From assembly GCF_028823665.1 (NCBI RefSeq), contig NZ_JAPEHV010000001.1, positions 397,406 to 461,405 of the forward strand: a stretch of 64,000 nucleotides of DNA, given 5' to 3'. The notes under the pieces were generated by a model, which was not told the DNA's origin, did not search any database, and worked only from the letters and a program-made list of their open reading frames with translations. Shown piece after piece: positions 26,621 through 35,482 of the stretch. Source of the stretch: Microbacterium sp. C7(2022) (GTDB lineage: Bacteria; Actinomycetota; Actinomycetes; Actinomycetales; Microbacteriaceae). Within the stretch, counting starts at the first letter, position 1. Each line of letters begins with the position of its first letter. The translations under genes were made by a program, and so were the position numbers.

Positions 26621-27451
26621 GTGAGCATGAGTGACGGCGCCAGGGGCGAAGCATCCGGGATCAGTTCTGACAGCGCGTGGGCGCGCCCCGGCGCCGCGGC
26701 CACCATCGCCGTGATCGGACTGGTCGCGACCGTCATCGTGCAGATCGTCTACCCCGGCATGCGCGCCGGGATCGGGTTGAGCGGCTGGATGCTGGTGCTC
26801 GTCGATGCCGTCGTGCTGTCGCTGCCGATGGTGCTGGCCGTGTGGGCGGCGGTTCGGGTCGCGGCGGCGCGCGGGTTCCGGTGGGCGGTCGGGCTGAGCC
26901 AGTGGCGCGTAACCGACATCGTGATCGGGCTGGGTGTGGGCCTCGTCGCACGGGCGCTCGTTGAGGTGTTCGCGCCGTCGGTGCGCGGGGCCGGCGTCTT
27001 CTCGGGCGGAGCGCTCGGGGGCGCGGTCGACGTCGCGGCGATCCTGGTCGGATTCGCCGTGGCGGTGCTGGTGTCACCGGTGGTGGAGGAGGTGTTCTTC
27101 CGGGGCGTATTGCAGCGATCGCTCGCGGACGCGCTGCGGGGGAGCGATGCGGGTTCGGCGGGTCCGGCGGGTCCTGCGGGCGTGGCGGACGCCGCGGAGC
27201 CTCCGCGCGACCTCGTGCTCGACGTCATCATCGGGGTTGCGGTGATCGCGCTATCGACCGCGGCCTTCGTCGCCCTGCACGTCGTGCCGTCGCTGGTGGC
27301 CGGGCTGCCCGTCTCGCTCGCCGTGGTGCTCGGCACCGGCGCCGTCGGCGTTGGATGCGGTGTGATCGTCTACGTCACCCGACGACTGGGCGGCGCGCTC
27401 ATCGCCCACGCGACGTTCAACGCGATCGGGATCGGGATGCTGCTGCTCTGA
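26621..27451 (+). CDS. CPBP-family intramembrane glutamic protease (second)
   Basis: 276 residues, start GTG at 26621 or ATG at 26627. About eight membrane helices. The motif VVEEVFFRGVLQ (E156, E157, R161) and later FVALHVVPS and HATFNAIG are the CPBP signature. It has a Gly/Ser/Pro-rich insertion after the first motif (GSAGPAGPAGVA). Probably a diverged paralogue of the gene at 24727. Confidence 0.85.
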   Translation: MSMSDGARGEASGISSDSAWARPGAAATIAVIGLVATVIVQIVYPGMRAGIGLSGWMLVLVDAVVLSLPMVLAVWAAVRVAAARGFRWAVGLSQWRVTDIVIGLGVGLVARALVEVFAPSVRGAGVFSGGALGGAVDVAAILVGFAVAVLVSPVVEEVFFRGVLQRSLADALRGSDAGSAGPAGPAGVADAAEPPRDLVLDVIIGVAVIALSTAAFVALHVVPSLVAGLPVSLAVVLGTGAVGVGCGVIVYVTRRLGGALIAHATFNAIGIGMLLL

Positions 27452-27481
27452 GCCCGGCGGTGGTGGCATCCCTCTTGCCCT

Positions 27482-28015
27482 TCACTGATTTCGACTGCGG
27501 GCCTGGGTCACATACTCCACCGCCTCGCGTGTGAGCGCGGCGAGCGGACGCATCGAGTCGAGCCGCAGGCGCGGAGCCTCCCATTCATCGAAGGCCGCGC
27601 GCCGTGCGGTGACCGACTCCCACGTGGGCTCAACGAATCCGGGGATGTTGCGGCGCCGGGTCTCGAGCCTGTCGCGGTGCGTGGCCTCGTCGCTGCAGTA
27701 CACCTCGATGAAGGCCAGCGTCTCGTCGAGTTCGCTCGCCAGCGCGGTCCATTGCGCTCGTGCCGCGTCGGCGTCGTTGACCGCGTCGACGATGACGGCG
27801 TTTCCGTGCCTCAGTTGCTCGCGTGCGAGGTCCTCGGCGACGACGTACGCGGCAAGGCCCGTGGGTTCGCTGCGCGCGACTCCCGCGCGCCACATCGCCG
27901 CCTCGATCGGATCGACCGACAACACCGCGCACTTGAGGTTGTGCGCCAGCTCGCCCGCCACCGCACTCTTGCCCACACCCGGGAGCCCCGCCATCACGAT
28001 CAGCATGCGTTCCAT
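27482..28015 (-). CDS. P-loop kinase-like AAA protein
   Basis: About 177 residues from the ATG at 28015. P-loop MAGLPGVGKSAVAGELA near the N-terminus, an internal VIVDAVNDADAARAQW and an Arg-rich lid (RDRLETRRR). This is the pattern of small zeta-toxin/gluconokinase/adenylylsulfate-kinase-like phosphotransferases annotated as AAA-family ATPases. Substrate not predictable. The start is uncertain: upstream codons to 28096 are open and the ribosome-binding site is weak. Confidence 0.75.
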   Translation of the reverse strand: MERMLIVMAGLPGVGKSAVAGELAHNLKCAVLSVDPIEAAMWRAGVARSEPTGLAAYVVAEDLAREQLRHGNAVIVDAVNDADAARAQWTALASELDETLAFIEVYCSDEATHRDRLETRRRNIPGFVEPTWESVTARRAAFDEWEAPRLRLDSMRPLAALTREAVEYVTQARSRNQ

Positions 28016-28142
28016 TCTTCGCGAAGTTCGCTCGGGCTCGGCTGCGGACCCTCCTCCCCAGGTGCACCCGATTCGGTGTTTGGGGGAGTTCTCCACAGAT
28101 ATATCGAAACTATAGACTAATGTCAGAGGGTATCGATACCAT

Positions 28143-29933
28143 GTGAGTATGGCAATTTTCTCCGATATCGATGCTCTCGCGCTTCAGATGCGCGAGCTGC
28201 TCGGTGACGAGATCGAAGGGCCTCAGGTGCCCGCCGCGCTCGCGGGCCGATCGGGTGATGACCTGATCGACCTGGTGAATGCGGCCACAGCCCTGGTGCG
28301 AATCTGCGATTCCATCTGCGTCGCCGCCACCGGGGCCATCGCTGTGCAATCTACCCGGGAGTACGGACACTCCGGCGTCGCGCAGAAGCGCGGCCACCGC
28401 AACGCCGTCTCGCTCGTGCAAGACCTCACCGGATCGACGCGTGCAGATGCGCGCAAGCAAGTCCGTATCGGCGAGGGCATGATGCAGGCGCTCGAGTTCG
28501 AGCGCGACACTCCAGACCCCGGCACGCTCATCGAGAGCGACCTCGCTCTCCCTGGCGATGAGCCTGATCCGGATGCCACGGCCCCCGAGCATCCATCGGG
28601 CGTCATTGCGCGCCCCCGCGTGTGGCACGCGCCGGCCGACGATGCTCTGCTCGCGCACACGATCACCACCAGTCAGCACGACGCGATCATCCGGGGGCTT
28701 CACGCGCCGGTCGAGCCTGATCCCTCGCTCAGCCCAGAAGACGCCGAGATCGCGAGGGCGACAGCGCGAGAAGCCTGGAGCCTGGCTGTCGAACAATTGG
28801 TGGCCGAGGCGGGCGAGCGTGACGTCGAGGAACTTGCGTGCCAGGCCCGCACGATTCGCGACCTTCTTGACGCGGCCGGCGCCGCGGAGCGGTTTGATGA
28901 GCGCTTCCAGCGTCGCTCGTATCGCAGCTGGATCGACCGCGATGGCGTGCGGCGAGGCACGATCATCTTCGACGACTTCATGGGCGCGTGGATCGACACG
29001 ATCCTGAACTCCGTCCTGCGCCCTCGGCGCGGTGGGCCGACGTTCGTCGATTCCGAGTTGAAGGCGCGCGCCGAAGAACTCAAGGCTGACCCGCGCACCA
29101 ACGATCAGCTCGCGTACGACCTGCTCATGGATCTTCTGCGTGCGGGCGCTCTCGCCGACGCAGAAGAAGTGTTCGGCACGCGCCAGGCCGGGGTTCGCGT
29201 CGTCGTGACCGACGAAGCGTTGGATGCCGGGATTGAACACGGGCAGGGTGACCCCGACGATGAGCTTGTCGAGCCTGCCGCTGACGCCGCCGAGCCTGTC
29301 GAGACCGAGGGTGACCCCGATTTTGGCGCCGCGGAGGGCGACACGGGCGCTATCGACGCAGACGCGGCCTCCGATGCCGAAGCCGATGCAGCTGCAGACG
29401 CAGTCGCGGGTGAGGGCAATGCCTCGCATCCTCCGCGAGCGGAGCGCCACGGCGTCGGTCACTTCGAAGACGGGGGAGCCTCACTCCCCAGCTGGCTGAT
29501 CGCGCAGCAGGCGTGTGATGTCGGAACCGTCAAGGTCACCACCGACACAGCCGGCAATCCGCTCGATCTCGGCCGCGAAGTGCGCTTGTTCAGCGCGAAA
29601 CAAAAGATCGCTCTCGCCGTGCGAGACGGCGGATGTCGGTGGCGGGACTGCGATAGGCCGGCGTCATACTGCGAGGCGCATCACATCGATCCTTGGGTTG
29701 CCGAGAATGGGCGCACCGACATCGATCGCGGCATCCTGCTCTGTCGTTTCCACCATATGGAACTGCATCACGGCGGGTGGCGGATCACCCGCGAGGGCAA
29801 AGACGACTTCATGCTTCATCCACCCGCCGGCCGTGCCGACCGCACGCCGATTCGACTCCCGCGCCGGCTATCGCTGCAGTACGCGTGGGCGGGGATCGAT
29901 CCACCGCCGCGTCGCTTCCGCCTCGCCGCCTGA
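28143..29933 (+). CDS. DUF222 (13E12-type) HNH endonuclease-like protein
   Basis: 596 residues, start GTG 28143 or ATG 28149. The N-terminal two thirds are the DUF222 domain common in actinobacterial 13E12 repeat proteins (ATGAIAVQSTREYGHSGVAQ, SDLALPGDEP). An acidic, Ala-rich spacer (about 365-440) follows. The C-terminal HNH nuclease motif is intact: CRWRDCDRPASYCEAHHIDP ... LLCRFHHMELHH. Usually multicopy in Microbacteriaceae; thought to be part of a mobile or self-spreading family, but the biological role is not established. The long antisense open frame is a composition artefact. Confidence 0.9.
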   Translation: MSMAIFSDIDALALQMRELLGDEIEGPQVPAALAGRSGDDLIDLVNAATALVRICDSICVAATGAIAVQSTREYGHSGVAQKRGHRNAVSLVQDLTGSTRADARKQVRIGEGMMQALEFERDTPDPGTLIESDLALPGDEPDPDATAPEHPSGVIARPRVWHAPADDALLAHTITTSQHDAIIRGLHAPVEPDPSLSPEDAEIARATAREAWSLAVEQLVAEAGERDVEELACQARTIRDLLDAAGAAERFDERFQRRSYRSWIDRDGVRRGTIIFDDFMGAWIDTILNSVLRPRRGGPTFVDSELKARAEELKADPRTNDQLAYDLLMDLLRAGALADAEEVFGTRQAGVRVVVTDEALDAGIEHGQGDPDDELVEPAADAAEPVETEGDPDFGAAEGDTGAIDADAASDAEADAAADAVAGEGNASHPPRAERHGVGHFEDGGASLPSWLIAQQACDVGTVKVTTDTAGNPLDLGREVRLFSAKQKIALAVRDGGCRWRDCDRPASYCEAHHIDPWVAENGRTDIDRGILLCRFHHMELHHGGWRITREGKDDFMLHPPAGRADRTPIRLPRRLSLQYAWAGIDPPPRRFRLAA

Positions 29934-29995
29934 CGGCGCGTGCCCGCCCGCGGCCTGGATGGCAACCCGAGAGGGCCGTCGATCTGACTGGAAGG

Positions 29996-30421
29996 TCACC
30001 TGATCACGGTCGCCCATGCGACATCGACGACACACAACTCGCCAGCCTCGTCGCGGTAGAACACATCACCGGGGAAACGAGTGGCCGACTCGACACGCTC
30101 GAAGGGCAGCGAGAGATTAATGCTCCACGACGGATCATCCTCAGCCTGCTCGGGCCAGTGCTCCGCAACGAACTTCTCCGGCTCTTCGGCTGACAACCCC
30201 GACCACGCCGCCGACTCGCCCCACTCCACCTCAGCGCCGTCGCACGCGAACGCCGCCCCGTCACCCGCCGACGCCGCATCGATCAGTTGCTCAGTCGTCG
30301 AGATCACGTGCGCGCCATCGGCGCCCCAAATCAACGAATCCAACGAACACGCAGTCAGAGACACCCCGGCCACAGCGATGAGGGCGAGAGCGACGGCAGC
30401 GCGCGGCATCCGATGAGTCAC
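29996..30421 (-). CDS. Small lipoprotein, hypothetical
   Basis: 141 residues with a lipoprotein signal peptide: basic start, hydrophobic core ALALIAVAGVSLTAC, lipobox LTAC. The mature part is acidic with two further cysteines (FACDGAE, GELCVVD) and several tryptophans. Convergent with the HNH gene. No family recognised. Confidence 0.75.
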   Translation of the reverse strand: MTHRMPRAAVALALIAVAGVSLTACSLDSLIWGADGAHVISTTEQLIDAASAGDGAAFACDGAEVEWGESAAWSGLSAEEPEKFVAEHWPEQAEDDPSWSINLSLPFERVESATRFPGDVFYRDEAGELCVVDVAWATVIR

Positions 30422-30434
30422 AGCGTCACCCTAT

Positions 30435-30482
30435 CCCCGTCGATCTATGGCCCCGTCGATCTATGGCCCCGTCGATCGATGG
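30435..30482. repeat. 16-bp tandem repeat, three units
   Basis: CCCCGTCGATCTATGG is repeated exactly at 30435 and 30451, with one change at 30467. It lies upstream of the lipoprotein gene and beyond the end of terC. Function unknown. Confidence 0.85.
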
Positions 30483-30602
30483 CGCCGTGGATTGATGTCG
30501 CCGCCGATCGCTCTCGCAGCCGATGGCGCTCGCAGAGCACCCTCGCGATCACGCCCGCGCGGTCACTCGGTCGAAGCATCCACCGCACCGCGCCCACGCT
30601 CG

Positions 30603-31595
30603 CTACTCGGCGGGCGACTCCACCTCGTGCCGGGCATCGCGACGCGTCTTCGCCAAACTCGCCACCGCGGCAACCGTCACCGTCGCCCCAATGAACAACA
30701 ACGAGAACCAGATCGGAATCTCGGGAGCCCACAACACCGGCTCACCACCGTTGACGAACGGCAACTCGTTCACGTGCAGCGCATGCAGCACCAGCTTCAC
30801 ACCGATGAACCCGAGAATCACCGCCAGCCCCTGCGCCAGGTACACCAACCGCTCCAGCAGACCGCCGATCAAGAAGAACAGCTGCCGCAAACCCATCAGC
30901 GCGAACGCGTTCGCCGTGAAGACGATGTACGCCTCTTCGGTCAGACCATAAATCGCAGGAATCGAATCCACAGCGAAGATCAGATCGATGAACCCGATCG
31001 CCACGATCACCAGCAGCATCGGCGTGGCGAACCGTTTGCCATCGCGCACCGTCGTCAAACGGTCGCCGTCATACTCATCCGACACCGGAAGCACCCGCCG
31101 CACGAACCGCATGAACCGCGACTGCGCCGGATCCATCTCGTGATTGCTGAACGCCTGCCGATAAGCCAAGAACAGAAGCAACGCACCGAACACGTAGAAG
31201 ATCCACGAGAAATTCGCCACCAACTGCGCACCCACCGCGATGAACGCCCCGCGCATGACCAGCGCGATCACGATGCCGATCATCAGCACCTTCTGCTGAT
31301 AGATCTTCGGCACCGCGAACGAGGACATCAACAGCAAGAACACGAACAGGTTGTCGATCGACAGCGCCTTCTCGGTCAGATACCCCGCGAAGTACTCGCC
31401 GCCGTACGTCCAGCCCGACACCACCCCGATGCCGACACCGAACAGCAATGCCAACCCGATATAGAACGCCGACCACCGCGCAGCCTCGCCGATCGACGGC
31501 TCATGAGGCTTTCGCACATGCGCGAAGTACTCGTAGACGAAGAACGCGATCGTCACCGCGATCGTGATCCACCACACCAAAGGGGATACAGACAC
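30603..31595 (-). CDS. TerC-family membrane protein (probable Mn2+ exporter)
   Basis: 330 residues from the GTG at 31595, chosen because CAGGAG lies six bases upstream. Nine or so membrane helices. Conserved acidic motifs in membrane segments: EKALSIDNLFVFLL and LIFAVDSIPAIYGL, typical of TerC/Alx proteins now linked to manganese export and metallation of exported proteins. A probable yybP-ykoY riboswitch precedes it, which supports a manganese role. Longer in-frame starts are possible but would lie inside the leader. Confidence 0.9.
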   Translation of the reverse strand: MSVSPLVWWITIAVTIAFFVYEYFAHVRKPHEPSIGEAARWSAFYIGLALLFGVGIGVVSGWTYGGEYFAGYLTEKALSIDNLFVFLLLMSSFAVPKIYQQKVLMIGIVIALVMRGAFIAVGAQLVANFSWIFYVFGALLLFLAYRQAFSNHEMDPAQSRFMRFVRRVLPVSDEYDGDRLTTVRDGKRFATPMLLVIVAIGFIDLIFAVDSIPAIYGLTEEAYIVFTANAFALMGLRQLFFLIGGLLERLVYLAQGLAVILGFIGVKLVLHALHVNELPFVNGGEPVLWAPEIPIWFSLLFIGATVTVAAVASLAKTRRDARHEVESPAE

Positions 31596-31624
31596 AAGAA
31601 GCTCCTGAAAGAGAGGCGTACACA

Positions 31625-31725
31625 AAACGCCAAGGTCTCTTCCAGGCCATCGGCCCCAGCGGCGCGGAATGCTCCATCACACTCGTAATGACGCGGTCGC
31701 TGCGTTGGGAATACTCCCCTTGATT
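31625..31725 (-). ncRNA. Probable yybP-ykoY manganese riboswitch
   Basis: The minus-strand leader of the terC gene contains, in order, AAGGGGAGTATTCCC (about 31725-31707), CGTCATTACGAGTG, GCCGCTGGGGCCGATGGCC and GGAAGAGACCTTGGCG (ending near 31627). This order of GGGGAGU near the 5' side and an AAGACCUU-like segment on the 3' side matches the yybP-ykoY consensus as I remember it, and TerC/Alx genes are classic targets. A covariance-model search would settle it. Confidence 0.65.
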
Positions 31726-31776
31726 GCGCACCAGCATAAGTGACACAGGGGAGTGGATGCCGCATCCGCCGCCAGT

Positions 31777-31805
31777 TTGGTGTATAGCCCTCGGTGACGT
31801 AAGCT
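31777..31805 (+). promoter_or_regulatory. Possible promoter of rplM-rpsI
   Basis: TTGGTG (31777-31782) and TAAGCT (31800-31805) are separated by 17 bases, a reasonable housekeeping-type promoter, leaving a leader of about 140 bases. The leader contains two GTGAGCCCT copies. Inferred from sequence only. Confidence 0.4.
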
Positions 31806-31948
31806 TGATCTTTGGTGCGTGAGCCCTGCTGGCCGAGTACCACGAACGTGAGCCCTCCACTGGTGCGTTTGATGTGGCATCCGCCCCTCAAACCCCCCGG
31901 AGTGGGATTCACGAACCTCTCCGTTCGAATCAAGAAAGCAGCACTACT

Positions 31949-32395
31949 GTGACGCGCACTTACACCCCCAAGACTGGCGAAATCCAGCGCGAGTGGCTCA
32001 TCATCGACGCAACTGACGTCGTTCTGGGTCGCCTCGCCTCGCACGCCGCCGCTCTCCTTCGTGGAAAGCACAAGCCCACCTTCGCGAACCACGTCGACAC
32101 CGGCGACTTCGTGATCATCATCAACGCCGACAAGGTCGCGCTCACGGGCCAGAAGCTCGAGCAGAAGCGCGCCTACCGTCACTCGGGCTACCCGGGCGGT
32201 CTGTCGTCGGTCAACTACGCCGAGCTCCTCGAGAAGAACTCGATCCGCGCGGTGGAGAAGGCTGTGCGCGGCATGCTCCCCAAGAACAGCATCGGCCGTC
32301 AGCAGCTGACCAAGCTCAAGGTGTACCGCGGTGCCGAGCACCCGCACGCCGCACAGCAGCCCAAGACGTTCACCCTCGACCAGGTCGCCCAGTAA
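31949..32395 (+). CDS. rplM: 50S ribosomal protein L13
   Basis: 148 residues from the GTG at 31949 (GAAAG upstream). Full-length L13: the start [35 protein letters not shown], the central [12 protein letters not shown] and AVRGMLPKN are diagnostic. In-frame codons upstream have no homology. Followed 28 bases later by rpsI, the near-universal partner. Confidence 0.98.
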   Translation: MTRTYTPKTGEIQREWLIIDATDVVLGRLASHAAALLRGKHKPTFANHVDTGDFVIIINADKVALTGQKLEQKRAYRHSGYPGGLSSVNYAELLEKNSIRAVEKAVRGMLPKNSIGRQQLTKLKVYRGAEHPHAAQQPKTFTLDQVAQ

Positions 32396-32423
32396 GCGCC
32401 GCCGACTGACTAAGGACTAACTC

Positions 32424-32897
32424 GTGGCGAAGATCGAAGAAACCACTAACTACTCGACCGAGACCCCGGTCGACGAGACCGCCGTCGTCGCAGAGCGCCC
32501 CGTGCTCAGCGTCCCCGGTGCGGCCGTCGGCCGTCGCAAGCAGGCCATCGCCCGCGTGCGCCTCGTCCCCGGTTCGGGCTCCATCACTGTCAACGGACGC
32601 ACGATCGAGGACTACTTCCCGAACAAGCTCCACCAGCAGCTGATCAACGACCCCTTCACCGTGCTGCAGCTGACCGACGCGTACGACGTCATCGCTCGCA
32701 TCTCGGGTGGTGGCCCCTCGGGTCAGGCCGGCGCCCTGCGCCTCGGCATTGCCCGTGCCCTCAACGAGATCGACGCGGAGAACAACCGCGCCACCCTCAA
32801 GAAGGCGGGCTTCCTCTCACGTGACGCACGCGTCAAGGAGCGCAAGAAGGCTGGTCTCAAGAAGGCCCGCAAGGCTCCTCAGTACTCGAAGCGCTGA
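32424..32897 (+). CDS. rpsI: 30S ribosomal protein S9
   Basis: 157 residues, GTG start after AGGACTAACTC. The first ~35 residues are a variable acidic extension, common in actinobacteria. The conserved body runs from [19 protein letters not shown] through [21 protein letters not shown] to the C-terminal [12 protein letters not shown], whose basic tail reaches the ribosomal P site. Co-transcribed with rplM and probably glmM. Confidence 0.98.
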   Translation: MAKIEETTNYSTETPVDETAVVAERPVLSVPGAAVGRRKQAIARVRLVPGSGSITVNGRTIEDYFPNKLHQQLINDPFTVLQLTDAYDVIARISGGGPSGQAGALRLGIARALNEIDAENNRATLKKAGFLSRDARVKERKKAGLKKARKAPQYSKR

Positions 32898-32914
32898 TCG
32901 GCTCTTCCTTCCGA

Positions 32915-34270
32915 ATGCCGCTTTTCGGTACGGACGGGGTGCGGGGGCTGGCAAACGGCCCCCTCACCGCCGATCTCGCACTCACCCTGGCCCAGGCGAC
33001 TGCTGTCGTCCTGGGCCAGGGCCGTTCCGCCGACGCCCGTCGCGCGGAAGGCAAACGCCTCACTGCCGTCGTCGCGCGTGACCCGCGCGTCTCAGGCGAA
33101 TTCCTGTCGGCCGCTGTCGAAGCAGGTCTCGCCTCTTCGGGTGTCGACGTGTACGACGCCGGTGTGTTGCCGACCCCGGCGACCGCATATCTGATCGCGG
33201 ATATGGATGCCGACTTCGGCGTCATGGTCTCGGCGTCGCACAACCCCGCACCGGACAACGGCATCAAGATCTTCGCGCGCGGCGGCGTCAAGCTGCCCGA
33301 CATCGTCGAGTCGCGTATCGAAGCAGCCATGACCGGCGAGAAGTTGCAGCCCACCGGTGCCGGCGTCGGTCGGATCCGCCGATTCGCGGACGCCGAAGAC
33401 CGCTACGTGGTGCACCTGCTCGGGTCGCTGCCGCATCGCCTCGACGGAATCCACGTCGTGCTCGACTGCGCGCATGGCGCGGCATCCGGAGTCTCACCTG
33501 AGACGTTTCGGGATGCCGGAGCCCGCGTCACCGTCATCGGTGCCGACCCCGACGGTCTGAACATCAACGACGGTGTCGGGTCGACGCACCTCGACGTGCT
33601 CTCGCGCGCCGTTGTCGAACACGGCGCTGACGTCGGAATCGCTCACGACGGCGACGCCGACCGCTGCCTTGCGGTGGACGCGAACGGCAACATCGTCGAC
33701 GGCGACCAGATCATGGCGATCCTCGCGGTCGCGATGAAGGAGCGCGGGGCGCTCGTGGATGACACGCTCGTCGCGACGGTGATGAGTAACCTCGGTCTTC
33801 ACCGTGCGATGGAGGCCCACGGCATCCGCGTCGCAACGACCGCTGTCGGTGACCGCTACGTGCTCGAATCGATGAACGAGAACGGCTACTCCCTGGGTGG
33901 CGAGCAGTCGGGTCACGTCATCATGAGCGAGTTCGCCACCACCGGCGACGGATTGCTCACGGGCCTGCACATCGTGGCCGAGATGGCGCGCACCGGTAAG
34001 TCGCTGGCCGAGCTCGCCTCGGTGATGACGGTGTTCCCGCAGGTGCTGATCAACGTGCGCGGCGTCGACCGCGAGCGCGTCGCTGACGAGGTCGTCGCCG
34101 CTGCGGTGGCCGAGTCTGGTGCCGAACTCGGCGACAGCGGTCGCGTGCTGCTCCGCGCGTCGGGTACCGAGCCGCTCGTGCGCGTCATGGTCGAAGCCGC
34201 CACGGCGGAGGTCGCCCAGGCGCACGCCGAGAAGCTCGCCGCCGTCGTTCAGGAGCGCTTGGCGCTTTAG
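32915..34270 (+). CDS. glmM: Phosphoglucosamine mutase
   Basis: 451 residues. Interconverts glucosamine-6-phosphate and glucosamine-1-phosphate for peptidoglycan precursors. [11 protein letters not shown] opens the protein; the phosphoserine loop [15 protein letters not shown], the metal loop [13 protein letters not shown] and the phosphate-binding [14 protein letters not shown] at the C-terminus are all present. It starts 18 bases after rpsI. glmS, the preceding step, is nearby at 36530. Confidence 0.97.
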   Translation: MPLFGTDGVRGLANGPLTADLALTLAQATAVVLGQGRSADARRAEGKRLTAVVARDPRVSGEFLSAAVEAGLASSGVDVYDAGVLPTPATAYLIADMDADFGVMVSASHNPAPDNGIKIFARGGVKLPDIVESRIEAAMTGEKLQPTGAGVGRIRRFADAEDRYVVHLLGSLPHRLDGIHVVLDCAHGAASGVSPETFRDAGARVTVIGADPDGLNINDGVGSTHLDVLSRAVVEHGADVGIAHDGDADRCLAVDANGNIVDGDQIMAILAVAMKERGALVDDTLVATVMSNLGLHRAMEAHGIRVATTAVGDRYVLESMNENGYSLGGEQSGHVIMSEFATTGDGLLTGLHIVAEMARTGKSLAELASVMTVFPQVLINVRGVDRERVADEVVAAAVAESGAELGDSGRVLLRASGTEPLVRVMVEAATAEVAQAHAEKLAAVVQERLAL

Positions 34271-34272
34271 TG

Positions 34273-34302
34273 CTGGGGTCGCGCCTCGAGGCGTGACCCC
34301 AG
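34273..34302. terminator. Bidirectional hairpin between glmM and the convergent small gene
   Basis: CTGGGGTCGCGCCT and AGGCGTGACCCCAG form a 14-base stem with one G-T mismatch and a two-base centre, exactly filling the gap between two convergent stop codons. Confidence 0.8.
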
Positions 34303-34608
34303 TCAGGCCGCGAGTCGAGTGCCCGTCACGATGAACGTGCCGAGCATCCCCGCCATCGCCTCACCCGACAGGGTGTCGCCCTGCGCCGTGACCGCGAAGT
34401 TCAGCGTGACGGGGAACGGGCTCGACAGGTTCAACGCGAACGTGCCGCGGTTGCCATCGGTGCGGCCCTGCTTCACGGGCAGGGTCGTCTCGCCCCGGCG
34501 CGCTTCGCCGATGATGGTCGCGCCCTCTTCGGCGAGGCGCAGCACGAAGGCTTGAGCGCCCATTGGCGTGGCGACGCTGATGTTCCATGTGCCGGTGAGG
34601 TGTGGCAT
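34303..34608 (-). CDS. Hypothetical small beta-barrel-like protein
   Basis: 101 residues from the ATG at 34608, with AAGGAGA four bases upstream. Alternating hydrophobic pattern (GTWNISVATPMGAQAFVLRL, GTFALNLSSPFPVTLNF) suggests an all-beta, lipocalin-like fold. No cysteine or catalytic motif. It begins 29 bases after the end of the broken Ppx/GppA gene. Confidence 0.7.
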   Translation of the reverse strand: MPHLTGTWNISVATPMGAQAFVLRLAEEGATIIGEARRGETTLPVKQGRTDGNRGTFALNLSSPFPVTLNFAVTAQGDTLSGEAMAGMLGTFIVTGTRLAA

Positions 34609-34637
34609 CCGCTCTCCTTCTTGTGCTCGGTCGTGGC

Positions 34638-35416
34638 TCAGGCTGAGGGCGCCGCGTTCCACGACAGTGACTCGATGTAGCGCAGCAGCACGCCCTCGCG
34701 CAGGGCCCACGGGCACGCTTCGAGCTCTTCGATGTCCATGGCCTTCATCGCCTGGTGCACGACGACCGCGGCAGCCACGATCTGGAACGTGCGATCGGCG
34801 GTGATGCCGGGGAGTTCTTGACGGGCGTCGGTAGGGATGCGCGCGAGGCGCGGGATCCAGGCCTTGAGCGCCGAGCGCGGCAATATCATGCGCTCGCTGC
34901 CCGACCAGCCGGCCATCGGGTACCCGGCGAGCTTCGCGAGCGATCGGATCGCCTTGCTCGTCCCGACGACATGGTCGGGACGGGGGAGCGCGGCAAAGCG
35001 TTCAGCGACGGGTGCGAGCAGCGTCGCGGCGTGCGACTTAACCCGAACCAGCGCCGCACCGCGAGAAAGGTGTAGCGGGCCTCGGTCTCGCCTCCGAGTA
35101 CCTGAAGAGGTTGGCCCAGTGCGGCCTCGATGCGTGCGATGACGTCGGCGCCGTTCGTCGCTTCGCGCACCGCGCTGGTCGCCGTTGCGAGAAGTTCGTC
35201 GACTCCCTCGGATGCCGCGACCTCGCGCGCCTGCTTCACCGCCGCGACGAGAGCCTGCACGCCCTCTTCGATGATTTCCCCGTCGGGGCCGAGGTAGCGC
35301 ATGAGTCGCAACACCGTGCGGTTGCTCGTCGTGGCGAGTGGCCGGCCGCCGGGGCGAACGTTGGCGATGAGAAGGTGGACCGTGTTCGAGCCGATGTCGA
35401 GAACTCCGAGGCGCAC
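34638..35416 (-). pseudogene. Ppx/GppA phosphatase with internal deletion and frameshift
   Basis: The N-terminus (LGVLDIGSNTVHLLIANV ... LATATSAVREATNGADV ... LGGETEARYTFLAVRRWFG) and C-terminus (RPDHVVGTSKAIRSLAKLAG ... GITADRTFQIVAAAVVVHQA) are clearly exopolyphosphatase/ppGpp phosphatase, but they are in different frames. The join is near 35040. Compared with the family, the stretch with the second nucleotide-phosphate motif (D-I-G-G-G-S) and following residues, roughly 60-70 codons, is absent. The total of 779 bases is far below the ~930 expected. Inactive unless the sequence has an assembly error. Confidence 0.85.
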
Positions 35417-35482
35417 GATCTCACAGTAGTGGGGTGCTGCCGTCCACAGTCGGCGGGGCGTGGCATCCACTCACCGGATACG

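Noticed and set aside
27482..28015. Zeta-type toxin of a toxin-antitoxin pair
   Set aside because: The P-loop protein is short and has no small antitoxin gene next to it; a generic kinase-like ATPase call is safer.
28110..29462. 450-codon open frame antisense to the HNH gene
   Set aside because: No domain or start signal; the sense gene carries the HNH motif.
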